Assembly (NCBI GenBank): GCA_024637145.1
Contig: JAGXFQ010000006.1
Location: 1-62,669 of the forward strand
Direction: 5' to 3'
DNA length: 62,669 nt
Source: Desulfobulbaceae bacterium
Lineage (GTDB): Bacteria > Desulfobacterota > Desulfobulbia > Desulfobulbales > SURF-16
Shown one piece after another: positions 16,548 to 28,072 of this stretch; the first letter of the stretch is position 1; each line of letters opens with the position of its first letter. A program made the position numbers and the translations under genes. Below the pieces are notes generated by a model that was given only the letters and a program-made list of their open reading frames with translations, was not told the DNA's origin and searched no databases.

Positions 16548-17090
16548 TTAATCGCCGACCGCTGTTTTCATCAGCCTGCTGGTGTCATAGCCCTGTTGCT
16601 GCAATCGGGAGAGGATATCTCGGTATACCTTTTCTTCCATCTGCCTTGTCCTGCTGAGAATCCAGAGAAATTTCCTTTCAGGATGGCCGATGACCGCATA
16701 CTCATATTCTTCCCCCAGATCGATTATCCAGTAATCACCGGAAAAAGGCCAAAAAAAGGAGACCTTGAGCTTGGCATTGCTGCTCTTGTCCATGACCGAG
16801 GCCTTGCCTTCCGCCTGCCGGCGTTGGCCTGTGCGCTCATCAGTGCATCTATTTAAGACGGAAATTGTGCCATCTTCGCCTAAGGTGTAGGTTGCCTGGC
16901 TGTTAATGCATCCTTTCTGGAACCGGTTGGCATAGCTGGCAATTTCATACCATTTGCCGCTATATCTAACGAGATCAACATGGTCGACTGTTTGCGGAGG
17001 TTTTTCTGTGGGTCCCTTTTTCAGGGCTATACAGGAGGCCAGGGCGATAAGTAGAACGCCTGCACCAATAATAATCTCGATTCCCTTCAT
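16548..17090 (-). CDS. blc: Outer-membrane lipocalin lipoprotein (Blc-like)
   Basis: A 180-residue bacterial lipocalin. The N-terminal lipoprotein signal ends in a lipobox LASC at about residue 20. The lipocalin core follows with the GxW motif in RYSGKWYEIASYANRFQKGC, a second conserved cysteine in NRCTDE, and the C-terminal helix motif WILSRTRQME. Blc-type proteins sit in the outer membrane and bind lysophospholipids or fatty acids, typically during envelope stress. The ATG at 17090 has an AAGGA ribosome-binding site. Longer in-frame extensions upstream have no signal sequence. It is divergent from mscS. Confidence 0.92.
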   Translation of the reverse strand: MKGIEIIIGAGVLLIALASCIALKKGPTEKPPQTVDHVDLVRYSGKWYEIASYANRFQKGCINSQATYTLGEDGTISVLNRCTDERTGQRRQAEGKASVMDKSSNAKLKVSFFWPFSGDYWIIDLGEEYEYAVIGHPERKFLWILSRTRQMEEKVYRDILSRLQQQGYDTSRLMKTAVGD

Positions 17091-17230
17091 CTCGTTCCTT
17101 TGGTTATTTTTTGTTAACGGCATCTGCAGGAGATTAAACTGCCTGGGCAAAAAAACAATGTAAAGAGCGCCCTGGTGGGCCAGAAGATCTCCCTGTCCAG
17201 CCTGCCCTTGTTGTTTTGGCATTATACGGA

Positions 17231-17370
17231 GAGGGCCGCCAACGCCCTTGCCCCTTTCTTCCGGATTTTCGGAAAAATTTTAAGATGTTTTCAGGAATCT
17301 TTCCATCCTTACCTGCATATATAGCTGTTTATCTGGATCATTTCCCGCAGATTTGGCGGCAGATTTTTTG
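17231..17370 (+). repeat. Upstream element copy A (shared with 23928-24082)
   Basis: This ~140-bp segment ahead of mscS aligns along its whole length with the segment ahead of the BON gene. Shared blocks in the same order include CAACGCCCTTG, CTTTCTTCC, TTCAGGAAT, CCTTACCTG and AGCGGCAGA/GGCGGCAGA followed by TTTTTTGCA. The spacing is nearly identical. It most likely carries a common promoter or regulatory site. Confidence 0.7.
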
Positions 17371-17442
17371 CATGCCACTTGGGATGATAAGCCATGGTGA
17401 GGGTATTAATCCAGGTTAGATTTACGTGTTAAGGAAATATGG

Positions 17443-18345
17443 ATGTCGAACTTCATTGCTGTTCTTTTAAAGCGGCTGGAAAGGATATTCGATCCGCAGC
17501 CCTTAACAAAAATCCTTGTCGATTGGTTGCTGAGCATCATCGTGAGCATAGCTGTCATGGCGGCTTTCTACCTGTTATGGTCGTTGGTTAGACTGGTTTT
17601 GCATTTTTCATTGCGGCGGAAAGTCGATGAAACGACCTTTTCTTTTATAGAAACCATCGTCAAGTTCTTTTTGTTTATCGTCGGCGTAATAACGGCACTG
17701 GATTCGGCTGGAATCAAAACGTCAGCCCTGTTGACCTCCCTGGGGATCGTCGGACTGACTATCGGTTTTGCCGCCCGCGATGCCCTGTCCAATCTCATTT
17801 CAGGCATACTTATTTTTATTGATCGTCCCTTTGTGCTCGGCGACCTGGTGGAAATTGACGGGCAGTACGGCAAGGTTCACCGTATCACCCTGCGTTCAAC
17901 GCGGGTGGTGACTTCCAATGGTCGCATGCTGGCTGTTCCCAATACCGAGATCATTAACAAGACCGTCGCATCCTATACGAATTTCCCGAACCTGCGCATC
18001 GATGTCGGGGTGACAGTGGGTGTCAACGAAGATCTCGACAATGTCCGGCGGCTGTTGCTCTCGCTTGTGAAGGATGATCAGGTATTTATGGCCGAACCCG
18101 CACCCAGAGTCGTGGTCACTGCGCTCAACGACTACAACGTGGCCATGGAACTTCAGGCGTGGATCGACGATGAAAGGCGTCATATCGAAAAGCGTTTTGA
18201 GTTGCGTGAAAAGGTATTCAAGATCCTGACGCAGGCGGGAGTCGAGTTGCCCTTTGAAACATTGCAACTGCAACCGATTGAGGTCAAGTCGCAAGATAGG
18301 GGGCCAGCCGATAGCCTTAAGGAAGAAAGAAGTATCGCGCAATGA
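17443..18345 (+). CDS. mscS: Small-conductance mechanosensitive channel (MscS family)
   Basis: A 300-residue MscS protein. It has three N-terminal transmembrane helices, with TM3 carrying the pore sequence LGIVGLTIGFAARDALSN and then ISGILIFIDRPF. A beta domain follows (VEIDGQYGKVHRITLRSTRV, and NGRMLAVPNTEI as the MscS signature). The cytoplasmic alpha/beta vestibule is complete. The C-terminus has a short charged extension. It opens under membrane tension to release osmolytes on hypo-osmotic shock. ATG at 17443 with AAGGA upstream. The shared element at 17231-17370 probably controls it. Confidence 0.93.
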   Translation: MSNFIAVLLKRLERIFDPQPLTKILVDWLLSIIVSIAVMAAFYLLWSLVRLVLHFSLRRKVDETTFSFIETIVKFFLFIVGVITALDSAGIKTSALLTSLGIVGLTIGFAARDALSNLISGILIFIDRPFVLGDLVEIDGQYGKVHRITLRSTRVVTSNGRMLAVPNTEIINKTVASYTNFPNLRIDVGVTVGVNEDLDNVRRLLLSLVKDDQVFMAEPAPRVVVTALNDYNVAMELQAWIDDERRHIEKRFELREKVFKILTQAGVELPFETLQLQPIEVKSQDRGPADSLKEERSIAQ

Positions 18346-18556
18346 TCTCGAGTCGTTAAGCGCTTTCCCGAGAAGGCAGTCTGTTGTCTTGGCGGCAGGA
18401 CACATGTGCCACCTCGTCAAATAAAACTTGCATTTCCGGGGGGCTGGAGTGGTTTAATAAAAATGGACACTGAAAGTGTGCGGTGATTAAGACACAAAAT
18501 GTATCAGTAGAAGCCCTGGCGGCAACATCTTCATGACCACTATCCGAGGAAATAAA

Positions 18557-20056
18557 ATGAAAACAAAACCTAATTATTGGCCCATTGTGCTCCTTATGAT
18601 CACTCTGCTTATTGCCGGTTGCGGCGGACCAAAACTCAAAGTTGAACCCATTCCCGTCCCGGAGAACCCAACGGAAGAAGCCGCAAAACTCGAAAATTCA
18701 ATCACTCGTGCTCGGCAACAGCAGGTCAACATCCTCTCTCCGACCTGGTTTTCAAAGGCGGAAACCTCGCTCAGGGAGGCAACTGAACTCATTGCCGGCA
18801 AAGGTGAAATCGGACAAATAAGCAATCACCTGTCTAAGGGGTATGCTGAACTGGAAAAAGCTGAGGAAATGGCTGCATTGGCACGTACAGCTATCCCCGC
18901 GGCGATCAAAAGCCGTGACCTTGCCCGCACAGCCGGTGCCACGGTATTTGAGACAGACTACATTGCTCTGGAGAGTGATTTCCTCCGCCTGACCCGGGCG
19001 ATAGAAAACAATAATGTCAGTTCCGCGCAACGCAACGAGCAGAAAGTTGCAGATGGTTTCCGGGCCCTTGAGATCCGTGCCATCAAAGAAAATACACTGG
19101 GTGATGTGCGCAAAACTTTGACCCGGGCGGAAGCGGAGAAGGCCGAAAAACTCGCTCCCAAACTTCTTGCCGAGAACCGTCAGGGGCTTCTGCGGCTGGA
19201 AAACTATATTGCAGCCAATCCATACGCGACAAAAGAGATGCAGGAAATGGCCAGCGACGCCCTGTTTAACGCCAAACGTCTCTTGCAGCTTACCCGGCAG
19301 AGCGCTCAATTTCAGCAGATGATCCCAATTGATATCAGTCTCTGGACCGAAGACCTGATTGCCGGTATTGCTCGCAATCTCGGGGCACCGGATATGCGGG
19401 ATCAACCTTTTGACACCCAGAAAAGCAATATTCTTGGTGCGGCAACGGCTTTGACTAAAGACAGAAACTTCCTGTCGGATCAGAGCAGTAACCAGGTTCA
19501 CGAAATTGCTTTGCTGAAAATGAGACTGATTGAACAAGCTGAAAGGCTTGAGCAGACGGCAGCTACAAAGAGCACGGAACAGGAACAGCTGGCAGCCGAG
19601 AAAAAAGCCGCCGAGGAACGGCTCGCCGCCGAGCAGAAGTTCAATGCACTTTACAGCCAGGTACAGGCCATGTTCTCCAGCGCTGAAGCAGAAAGCTACA
19701 AACAAGGGCAACAGATGGTTATCCGCCTGCGCGGCATGAACTTTCCTGTAGGAGAGTCGGTCATTATGCCGGGAAACTATCCGCTGCTCAGCAAGGTTCA
19801 AAATGCCATACGTACATTTGAAGGCGCAGAAGTAATTATTGAAGGACATACTGATTCCAGCGGCTCTGAAGAGCTCAACCTTCACCTGTCACAGAAACGC
19901 GCAGAAGCCGTACAGGACTACCTTCTGGCCAACCGGGTCATCGCCAGCGATAAAATTACAGCGGCCGGTTACGGCCCCAGTCGTCCACTGGCACCCAACA
20001 GCACGGCAGAGGGGAGAGCCCAGAACCGGAGGATTGATGTGATCATCACTCCCTGA
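18557..20056 (+). CDS. OmpA-family lipoprotein with N-terminal DUF4398-type helical domain
   Basis: A 499-residue envelope protein. The lipoprotein signal ends LLIAGCGG (lipobox cysteine near residue 21). A DUF4398-like helical region follows (residues ~45-150), then a long alpha-helical stretch with a coiled coil at ~330-370. The C-terminal OmpA peptidoglycan-binding domain shows VIIEGHTDSSGSEELNLHLS, then GPSRPLAPN and NRRIDVII. It is expected to sit in the outer membrane and bind peptidoglycan. ATG at 18557 was chosen for its GAGGA site 6 bases upstream; an in-frame ATG at 18533 would displace the signal peptide. Confidence 0.88.
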   Translation: MKTKPNYWPIVLLMITLLIAGCGGPKLKVEPIPVPENPTEEAAKLENSITRARQQQVNILSPTWFSKAETSLREATELIAGKGEIGQISNHLSKGYAELEKAEEMAALARTAIPAAIKSRDLARTAGATVFETDYIALESDFLRLTRAIENNNVSSAQRNEQKVADGFRALEIRAIKENTLGDVRKTLTRAEAEKAEKLAPKLLAENRQGLLRLENYIAANPYATKEMQEMASDALFNAKRLLQLTRQSAQFQQMIPIDISLWTEDLIAGIARNLGAPDMRDQPFDTQKSNILGAATALTKDRNFLSDQSSNQVHEIALLKMRLIEQAERLEQTAATKSTEQEQLAAEKKAAEERLAAEQKFNALYSQVQAMFSSAEAESYKQGQQMVIRLRGMNFPVGESVIMPGNYPLLSKVQNAIRTFEGAEVIIEGHTDSSGSEELNLHLSQKRAEAVQDYLLANRVIASDKITAAGYGPSRPLAPNSTAEGRAQNRRIDVIITP

Positions 20057-20278
20057 TCATCGCCTGCTGATTTGAGCCAAATATGATAATGCCGGGGCCT
20101 TTAGTGCAGACTTTTGTTGCCTCTGAGGGCACCGGCCTGGCTTTGAATCCTTTTCAGGAGACGGACTGTACGCAGGTTTATACGAGGCCGTCTGAAGGAA
20201 AGTGATGCCAAGGCAAGAGATGTCCGGATGGCCCCCAAAGCCTCTGTTTGGATTTTAATCACGGCCGGGAAAATTTAA

Positions 20279-20755
20279 ATGCAAAAAACCGACAAGGAAA
20301 TGTCCCGAAAGAAACTGGAGCGGCTGGCCTGGTATCTCGACAGCTCCATCAGGGTTCCAGGCTTAAAGGCACGTTTTGGTCTTGACGGGTTGATTGGCCT
20401 CATTCCCGGGTTTGGCGATACCATCGGGGCTCTTATTTCCAGTGTGGTCATTTCGGAAGCAGCTCGCATGGGTGCCCCGAAAGTTCTGCTTCTGAAAATG
20501 GCCTTCAATGTTGCCCTTGATGCGCTCGCGGGCACTGTGCCGGTGCTTGGCGACCTCTTCGATTTTGTTTGGAAAGCGAACCAGCGCAACGTGCAGCTGC
20601 TCAACAGCTATCTTGAGAGTCCGCAGGAAACGGTGGTCGCCAGTCGACTGTTTGTCTGGGGGCTCATCGTGGTGCTGGCAGGATTGGTGCTTTCAATCGG
20701 CATGCTTGGATTTGTTCTGATCCGGGCTTTGTTTAATGTGGCCGCTGGTGTCTGA
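20279..20755 (+). CDS. DUF4112 membrane protein
   Basis: A 158-residue protein matching DUF4112: LERLAWYLDSSIRVPG, then GLDGLIGLIPGFGDTIGALIS, an amphipathic/transmembrane hairpin, VPVLGDLFDFVWKANQRN, and a final hydrophobic helix (residues ~130-150). The family has no established function and is often found among envelope stress genes. ATG at 20279; ATG at 20300 preceded by AAGGAA is an alternative. It is followed 59 bp later by a Pmp3-type gene on the same strand. Confidence 0.85.
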   Translation: MQKTDKEMSRKKLERLAWYLDSSIRVPGLKARFGLDGLIGLIPGFGDTIGALISSVVISEAARMGAPKVLLLKMAFNVALDALAGTVPVLGDLFDFVWKANQRNVQLLNSYLESPQETVVASRLFVWGLIVVLAGLVLSIGMLGFVLIRALFNVAAGV

Positions 20756-20814
20756 TATTTAGAATAGTTGTTCTTCCGGAACCCCCCGGAAAAGCTGAGA
20801 TAAGGAGAAAAAAT

Positions 20815-20973
20815 ATGGATCTGTTTCGAGTTTTGATTGCGATTCTTCTGCCGCCGCTCGGTGTTTTTCTTCAGGTGGGAATCGGTGGAGCGTTCTGGCT
20901 CAACATCCTCTTGACTCTTTTGGGATATATCCCCGGCATCGTGCATGCCGTCTGGATTATCGCTAAGCGCTGA
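20815..20973 (+). CDS. yqaE: YqaE/Pmp3 family small membrane protein (UPF0057)
   Basis: A 52-residue double-helix membrane protein: MDLFRVLIAILLPPLGVFLQ, then a GGAFWLN turn and LLGYIPGIVHAVWIIAKR, the Pmp3 signature (LPPLGVFL...LNILLTLLGYIPGIIHA). Homologues influence membrane potential and salt or cold tolerance. A TAAGGAG ribosome-binding site lies 8 bases before the ATG. It is complete and intact, and probably co-transcribed with the DUF4112 gene. Confidence 0.92.
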   Translation: MDLFRVLIAILLPPLGVFLQVGIGGAFWLNILLTLLGYIPGIVHAVWIIAKR

Positions 20974-21242
20974 AGCCGGTACGCATCCTAATTTAGTTTC
21001 AAATTCAAAGATCTGAAGCCCTGAAAAAGAAATTGGCCGACAGGATGTCAAAACTCCGGCCTGGAAACGCTGTATGGCGCAGCGCGCGGCTTTTTCGGGC
21101 CGGTTATAGGAACTTTAGACCGCAGAACAGCCGATCGAAGTTTGCACCAAGGAGGTGCTATGACCAGGCTGGGCCCGACCCTAGCCAAGCAGTTTTCTCC
21201 TTTTTCTGATATGAACTACAAGGAATTACTTATAATGGAGGA

Positions 21243-21283
21243 GCCGGACCGAACAAGCCTGTCTTGGCCTTCCCCGGTCCGGC
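21243..21283 (-). terminator. Hairpin downstream of the secreted Gly-rich protein gene
   Basis: GCCGGACCG at 21243-21251 pairs with CGGTCCGGC at 21275-21283 (9 bp, 23-nt loop), just beyond the minus-strand stop at 21293. No clear T-run follows. The rest of 20974-21292 shows one weak plus-strand frame from ATG 21160 (AAGGAGG site, MTRLGPTLAK...) that runs into the convergent gene and is not supported. Confidence 0.4.
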
Positions 21284-21292
21284 CGTGGATTG

Positions 21293-22813
21293 TTAATGGT
21301 TTCTGCCTCCTTTTGAGCCGGTCACAATGGTTGTCTCGGTAACCGTGTTGTTGTTGAGGTTCACATCATACTCACCGGGGGCGGCCGCTGCCGCTGTGGC
21401 TGTCCAGGTGATCTTGGTCGGCACATCCATGCTGAAAAAGAAGGTCCAGCTCTTGCTGAAACCCGCGGGCAGGACGAACTCTTCAGGGACATCGAAGATC
21501 GGCACATCGGTGGGGGCGCCATCAAGCATCGCATAAAGAGGGGTGACGGAGTTGCCATCCGAGTCTAGGCCGGAAACCATCACGGCGATGGTGGCCTCGG
21601 CTGGACCCGCATTGGCCACGGTCACTGTGCCTTCTCTCCCTTCCGTACCCGCAACCATGCGGACCGGTACCTGCAGACCCGAATCAGCGCTGATAGAGAC
21701 ATCATAGAAGATTCCGCTGCTTGCCTCGCAGGAAAGCGCTGTGGCATAATTGCCGGGTACCGGCCAGGTATGCATAAACTCAATGACTGCTCGAGTATCG
21801 TCGGCCGCCTGGGTAAAACCGGCGAGGTTTGAGGTCCGTAAGGAGGGATCAGCCCAGAGCTCTGGGACCGCAGCCAAGATCGGCCCCTGGACGATGTCGA
21901 AGGTACGGGTTGACTCACTCAAAAGGCTCAGGTATTCAAACCAGCCCTCCTGGGGGGCATCAGCAGGAATATAGGCCGGAGAGGGCAGCGAGCTGAAATT
22001 AGTGTCCCGGTCATAGTTGTAGGCACTGTAATCCAGGAAACACTTCTTTACCCACTGCACCTTTCCCTTCACCTCTTCCCTGACCGTGATGCATCTCGTG
22101 GGCAGCATGGTCGAGGTGTTCGGATCGGGTAGGCCGAGGATCTGGTTGGCGTATACCACCATATCGACGGTGACCTCGCCATCCTTAGCCGAGGCGACGC
22201 CAAACGCCCTGGCTGCAGTAGCAAGCCAGTCCGTCAGGGGCACTGCCGCGCCGAGGTTGCCCTCCAGCAACAGCTGGCGATAAATCGCCAGATTTTGTAT
22301 CGGCGAGTCGATGGTGCTTGTTTTGGTCACGCCATCCTTGGTGCTGCTGGCCACCAACCGGCCGGCCGGGTCAAGGCTGATGCAGTCAGCCGTGGCCAGC
22401 GTGCTGGTAGCCTCCTTCAGTTGGGACTCGAACACTGAATCGGGAAAACGGAGTGCATTGATGCGGCCAAAGTCGACCTCTTGGGTGTAGCTGGCATATT
22501 CCGGCAGGACGGTACAGGTGTCCGGATCAATGGGAATCAGGAGGCAATCACCGGGGGCCGAAGAAATATCGAGGCAGCCCGCGAACTCGGCGGCTGCGAG
22601 CGGCTGCTGACACCCGTCCCGCGTGGGAATGGGGACACCGTATGTATCACGGTAAAGAACGAAGAGATCCCCGTAATCCGGGGCCTCAGCGCCGCCCCCA
22701 CCGCCACCACCAGCGCCTTTGCCGCCTTTGGCGGCAAAGGCGCTGGTGCTGAAAGCCAGTAGGCATGTGAGGGCGAGTAGCACTGCAATGGTCGGGAAAA
22801 TTCTTTTTTTCAT
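21293..22813 (-). CDS. Secreted protein of unknown function with Gly-rich linker
   Basis: A 506-residue protein with a clear Sec signal (MKKRIFPTIAVLLALTCLL... cleaved after AFA). A GGKGAGGGGGGG linker follows, then a large extracytoplasmic region with several cysteine pairs (DGCQQPL, GCLDISSAPGDCLL, RCITV, KKCFLDY). A C-terminal CARDB/DUF11-like beta domain contains VTVANAGPAEATIAVMVSG and ends NNTVTETTIVTGS. The ATG at 22813 has an AAGGAG site. It has no recognised enzyme motif. The cysteines suggest disulfides and export. Adhesin-like or matrix roles are possible but unproven. Confidence 0.7.
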   Translation of the reverse strand: MKKRIFPTIAVLLALTCLLAFSTSAFAAKGGKGAGGGGGGGAEAPDYGDLFVLYRDTYGVPIPTRDGCQQPLAAAEFAGCLDISSAPGDCLLIPIDPDTCTVLPEYASYTQEVDFGRINALRFPDSVFESQLKEATSTLATADCISLDPAGRLVASSTKDGVTKTSTIDSPIQNLAIYRQLLLEGNLGAAVPLTDWLATAARAFGVASAKDGEVTVDMVVYANQILGLPDPNTSTMLPTRCITVREEVKGKVQWVKKCFLDYSAYNYDRDTNFSSLPSPAYIPADAPQEGWFEYLSLLSESTRTFDIVQGPILAAVPELWADPSLRTSNLAGFTQAADDTRAVIEFMHTWPVPGNYATALSCEASSGIFYDVSISADSGLQVPVRMVAGTEGREGTVTVANAGPAEATIAVMVSGLDSDGNSVTPLYAMLDGAPTDVPIFDVPEEFVLPAGFSKSWTFFFSMDVPTKITWTATAAAAAPGEYDVNLNNNTVTETTIVTGSKGGRNH

Positions 22814-23058
22814 GATATTTTCTCCTTTTAATTTTGCGCCTTGGACGATTCCCATCATGTGATGGAACTGCCGCGACACGATAGGGCACCGGGGTCGGAT
22901 GGACTTAAGCAATTGCCTTGTCTGGATAAATACGCCAACAATGTCCGTCTTCTGTTTTCGCTTTTTTCGACTATTGTGGCGAGGCCGCCAATTCTCATGG
23001 TCTCGCCTATTTCATGGAGACCGGACATGTATGGTAAGCCGTGCTTTTAGCAACGCCA

Positions 23059-23565
23059 TTACCCCTTGATTTCGATCTTCTTCGCCTTTTCTGATTCTGT
23101 GCCGGGCAGCTTCGGCAGCGTCACCTTCAACACCCCTTTCTTGAATTTTGCCTCCACCTTGTCGGCATCGACTTTGGCGGCCAGCGGAATCATCCTCCGG
23201 AATGAACCGTAGGACATCTCGCGATAAAAATATTCTTCATTGTCTTCCTTCTTTTCTTCTTGCCGTTCGCCCTTGATAAGAAGAAAATCGTCTTCCAGGG
23301 AGAGGGAGATATCTTTCTCATCCATGCCGGGAAGTTCGGCTATTACTTTGATCTCTTTTGGGGTTTCCTTGACATCGATATGAGGGGCGAAACGGGACAA
23401 GGACTCCTCCATTATTTTGGAGGGGAGAAAATCGAACCCCCCGAAAAAATCATCGAACATTCGATTCATTTGCCGTTGCACAGCGGTTATGTTGGTCAAA
23501 TCCGTCCCTCTTCTCCCTAAACCACCTTTCCCTCTCCTGGCCGGTAACATGCTGGATAATGCCAT
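23059..23565 (-). CDS. hsp20: Hsp20/alpha-crystallin small heat-shock protein
   Basis: A 168-residue small heat-shock protein. It has a variable N-terminal arm, an alpha-crystallin domain at ~55-150 (APHIDVKETPKEIKVIAELP, GMDEKDISLSLEDDFLLIKG, SYGSFRRMIPL), and KKGVLKVTLPK, the conserved GVLxVxLPK of strand beta9. No C-terminal IxI motif is clear; the end is KKIEIKG. It is an ATP-independent holdase for unfolding proteins. AAGGAG precedes the ATG. No CIRCE element was seen upstream. Confidence 0.94.
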   Translation of the reverse strand: MALSSMLPARRGKGGLGRRGTDLTNITAVQRQMNRMFDDFFGGFDFLPSKIMEESLSRFAPHIDVKETPKEIKVIAELPGMDEKDISLSLEDDFLLIKGERQEEKKEDNEEYFYREMSYGSFRRMIPLAAKVDADKVEAKFKKGVLKVTLPKLPGTESEKAKKIEIKG

Positions 23566-23927
23566 TGTGGGTCTCCTTTTCCTTATTGATTGCTATCTTT
23601 TGATCTGCCCCTTATGGCAAACCAGGGTTGCAATTCCTAGCAATTTAATGGGTGCAAGGGGGGTGCCAACTTTTCTCCGCCGCTCCCTTGGCATTCCGGG
23701 CCGGTTGGGCAACGATATTTCCCAGGCCTATGGCATGTACTGATGCGGCCGGCCTCGGCTTCTCTTCGATCTCCAGTAAGGAGGAACCCTAGAGGGAAAG
23801 GGGTGCCGATCCGGCAGAGGGCAATGGGTAATTGTGGGGAGAAACCAGGTCGTGGCGACGTCTTTGTTAAGTCATCATTGCTTTGACAAAAGCAGAGAGG
23901 TGGCCCTTTGTCGGTTGGCCGGGGCAG

Positions 23928-24082
23928 AGGGCACCGGCAACGCCCTTGTCCTTTCTTCCTGATTTCCGGATACATTTGTACGGGATTCAGGAATATCGAC
24001 CCTTACCTGAATATCTGCCTGTTAATATTTTTCATTTCTCCCCTGTTTTGATACCGTAAATTTAGCGGCAGACTTTTTGCAG
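23928..24082 (+). repeat. Upstream element copy B (shared with 17231-17370)
   Basis: The second copy of the element found before mscS. The order of blocks is the same, ending in AGCGGCAGACTTTTTGCA at 24064-24081, about 100 bp before the BON gene. The rest of the 615-bp stretch 23566-24180 holds no gene. A CAA-rich unstructured leader (24147-24168) immediately precedes the ribosome-binding site. Confidence 0.7.
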
Positions 24083-24180
24083 GTCAACGTCTGCACGGGC
24101 TCTTATGGGCACACCGGTAATGGGCCGTTGGTGACAAAGTGTTGAAAAACAACAATAACAACAACATAAGGAGGAAAACT

Positions 24181-24966
24181 ATGAAGATGCTTAAGGCAAT
24201 AGGGCTACTGGTGGCCACCCTGCTGATGCTGACAGGGGGCGGGCCGGTGATGGCTTCCCAGCTTGATGAGCGCATCGAATCAGCAGCCAAGGAGTCGTAT
24301 GTGTTTAAGACCTATCTTAAGGATGAAGATGTGCGCATAGAGTCTCAGGACGGCGTTGTCGCTTTGACGGGGAGTGTCTCTGAAGAAGCCCATAAATCAT
24401 TGGCCCAGGAGACCGTAAAGGCCCTGCCCGGGGTGAGGGAGGTGGAGAATAAGCTGGAGGTTGAAGGGGAAGATTCTGCTGAAAATCCAGATCTGTGGCT
24501 CATGACCAAAGTGAAAACCACGCTGCTCTTTCATCGCAGTGTGAGCGGTCTCAAAACAAATGTGGACGTCAAAGACGGCATAGTTACCTTGCGGGGCAAC
24601 GCGGACAATCAGGCCCAAAAGGATCTGGTGAATGAATATGTCAAGGATATTGAAGGGGTTAAAGAGGTCAAAAATGAAATGAGCGTGGCCAAGACCCCGA
24701 CAATGGGGGAAAAGATTGATGACGCCTCCATTACCGCCCAGGTCAAGATGGCGCTGCTCTTTCATCGCTCAACCAGTGCCCTCAATACCTCGGTCTCCAC
24801 TGAGAATGGTGTGGTTCTATTGTCTGGCCAGGCCAGCAATGAAGCTGAAAAAGAACTGGTGAATGAAATAGTCGCCGATATACAAGGCGTCCAGAGCGTG
24901 GTCAACAACATGCGTGTGGAGAAAACCAAAACCCCTAAGAAGCGGACTGTTATCGAAGGCTGTTGA
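24181..24966 (+). CDS. Periplasmic triple-BON-domain protein (OsmY-like)
   Basis: A 261-residue exported protein. The signal peptide ends near GGPVMAS (residue ~26). Three BON domains follow at about 28-95, 104-170 and 180-248, each with the VxLxGxV core (GVVALTGSVSEEA, GIVTLRGNADNQA, GVVLLSGQASNEA). BON domains bind phospholipids or stabilise membranes under osmotic stress. Domains 2 and 3 share LLFHRS and are closely similar, so one is probably a duplication of the other. AAGGAGG lies 6 bases before the ATG. It probably shares its regulator with mscS through the common upstream element. Confidence 0.92.
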   Translation: MKMLKAIGLLVATLLMLTGGGPVMASQLDERIESAAKESYVFKTYLKDEDVRIESQDGVVALTGSVSEEAHKSLAQETVKALPGVREVENKLEVEGEDSAENPDLWLMTKVKTTLLFHRSVSGLKTNVDVKDGIVTLRGNADNQAQKDLVNEYVKDIEGVKEVKNEMSVAKTPTMGEKIDDASITAQVKMALLFHRSTSALNTSVSTENGVVLLSGQASNEAEKELVNEIVADIQGVQSVVNNMRVEKTKTPKKRTVIEGC

Positions 24967-25153
24967 TGGCTATGCAGCGCCGGTTCACGGCCGGGATCTG
25001 CCAGGGTGGTTGGCCCCGAAAGGCTCGATCCTGAGGTGAAAAAGAATGTGGGGGGCCCCAACCAGAAGGTGGGGGCTAAGACCGCTGACCTGAGGCTGGC
25101 GGCGCCAGATCTTCAGCAAGACAAAGACTTAAACTAAAAGAGAGGTACTAAAT

Positions 25154-25450
25154 ATGGCATTCAGGCAGGATAGTTCCCAAAAAATGCGGCAAGAAATGCA
25201 GAACATCATCAATCATGCCCACGCCCTCGTGGATGCCACTTCCGGAGAGCTGGACGACAAGATAAAATCAGCAAGAAGCGCCCTGCAGCAACGTCTGGAC
25301 GTGGCCAAGGGTGAGTACGGCCATCTTGAAACCCAACTGATGGACAAGGTCCAGGCCGCTGATAAGTTCATTCATGGTAAACCCTATTATGCCCTTGGCA
25401 GCACCTTTGCCGCTGGGCTGCTTCTGGGCTGGATCATGTCCCGGGAATAA
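25154..25450 (+). CDS. ElaB/YqjD-like (DUF883) tail-anchored protein
   Basis: A 98-residue protein with a long amphipathic helix (residues 5-75) and a C-terminal membrane anchor containing YALGSTFAAGLLLGWIMSRE, the GxxxGxxxGxxLxR ending typical of DUF883. Homologues associate with ribosomes and the inner membrane in stationary phase. AGAGGTA precedes the ATG. It follows the BON gene on the same strand after about 190 bp. Confidence 0.85.
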   Translation: MAFRQDSSQKMRQEMQNIINHAHALVDATSGELDDKIKSARSALQQRLDVAKGEYGHLETQLMDKVQAADKFIHGKPYYALGSTFAAGLLLGWIMSRE

Positions 25451-25581
25451 AAGCGTCTTGGGTGCCGGACATCATAAAGAAGCAGAACAGGCTCACGCTG
25501 CACCTCTGCCGGGAATCGGCCAGGGATCTCATTCCCCAGGCAGATAACGCCTCACTTCGGCAAGAGAGGAGAACCCCGATT

Positions 25582-28006
<2,425 letters not shown>

Positions 28007-28072
28007 TGAAGGAGGGTGCGCCCCGCCTATATCGTCTCCAGCTGAAAGCAACATTCAGGCTCGATTAAAAAG

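Noticed and set aside
21160..21342. Small plus-strand gene with an AAGGAGG site before the Gly-rich protein gene
   Set aside because: It runs into the 3' end of a convergent gene, and half of it is the hairpin region. Codon character is poor.
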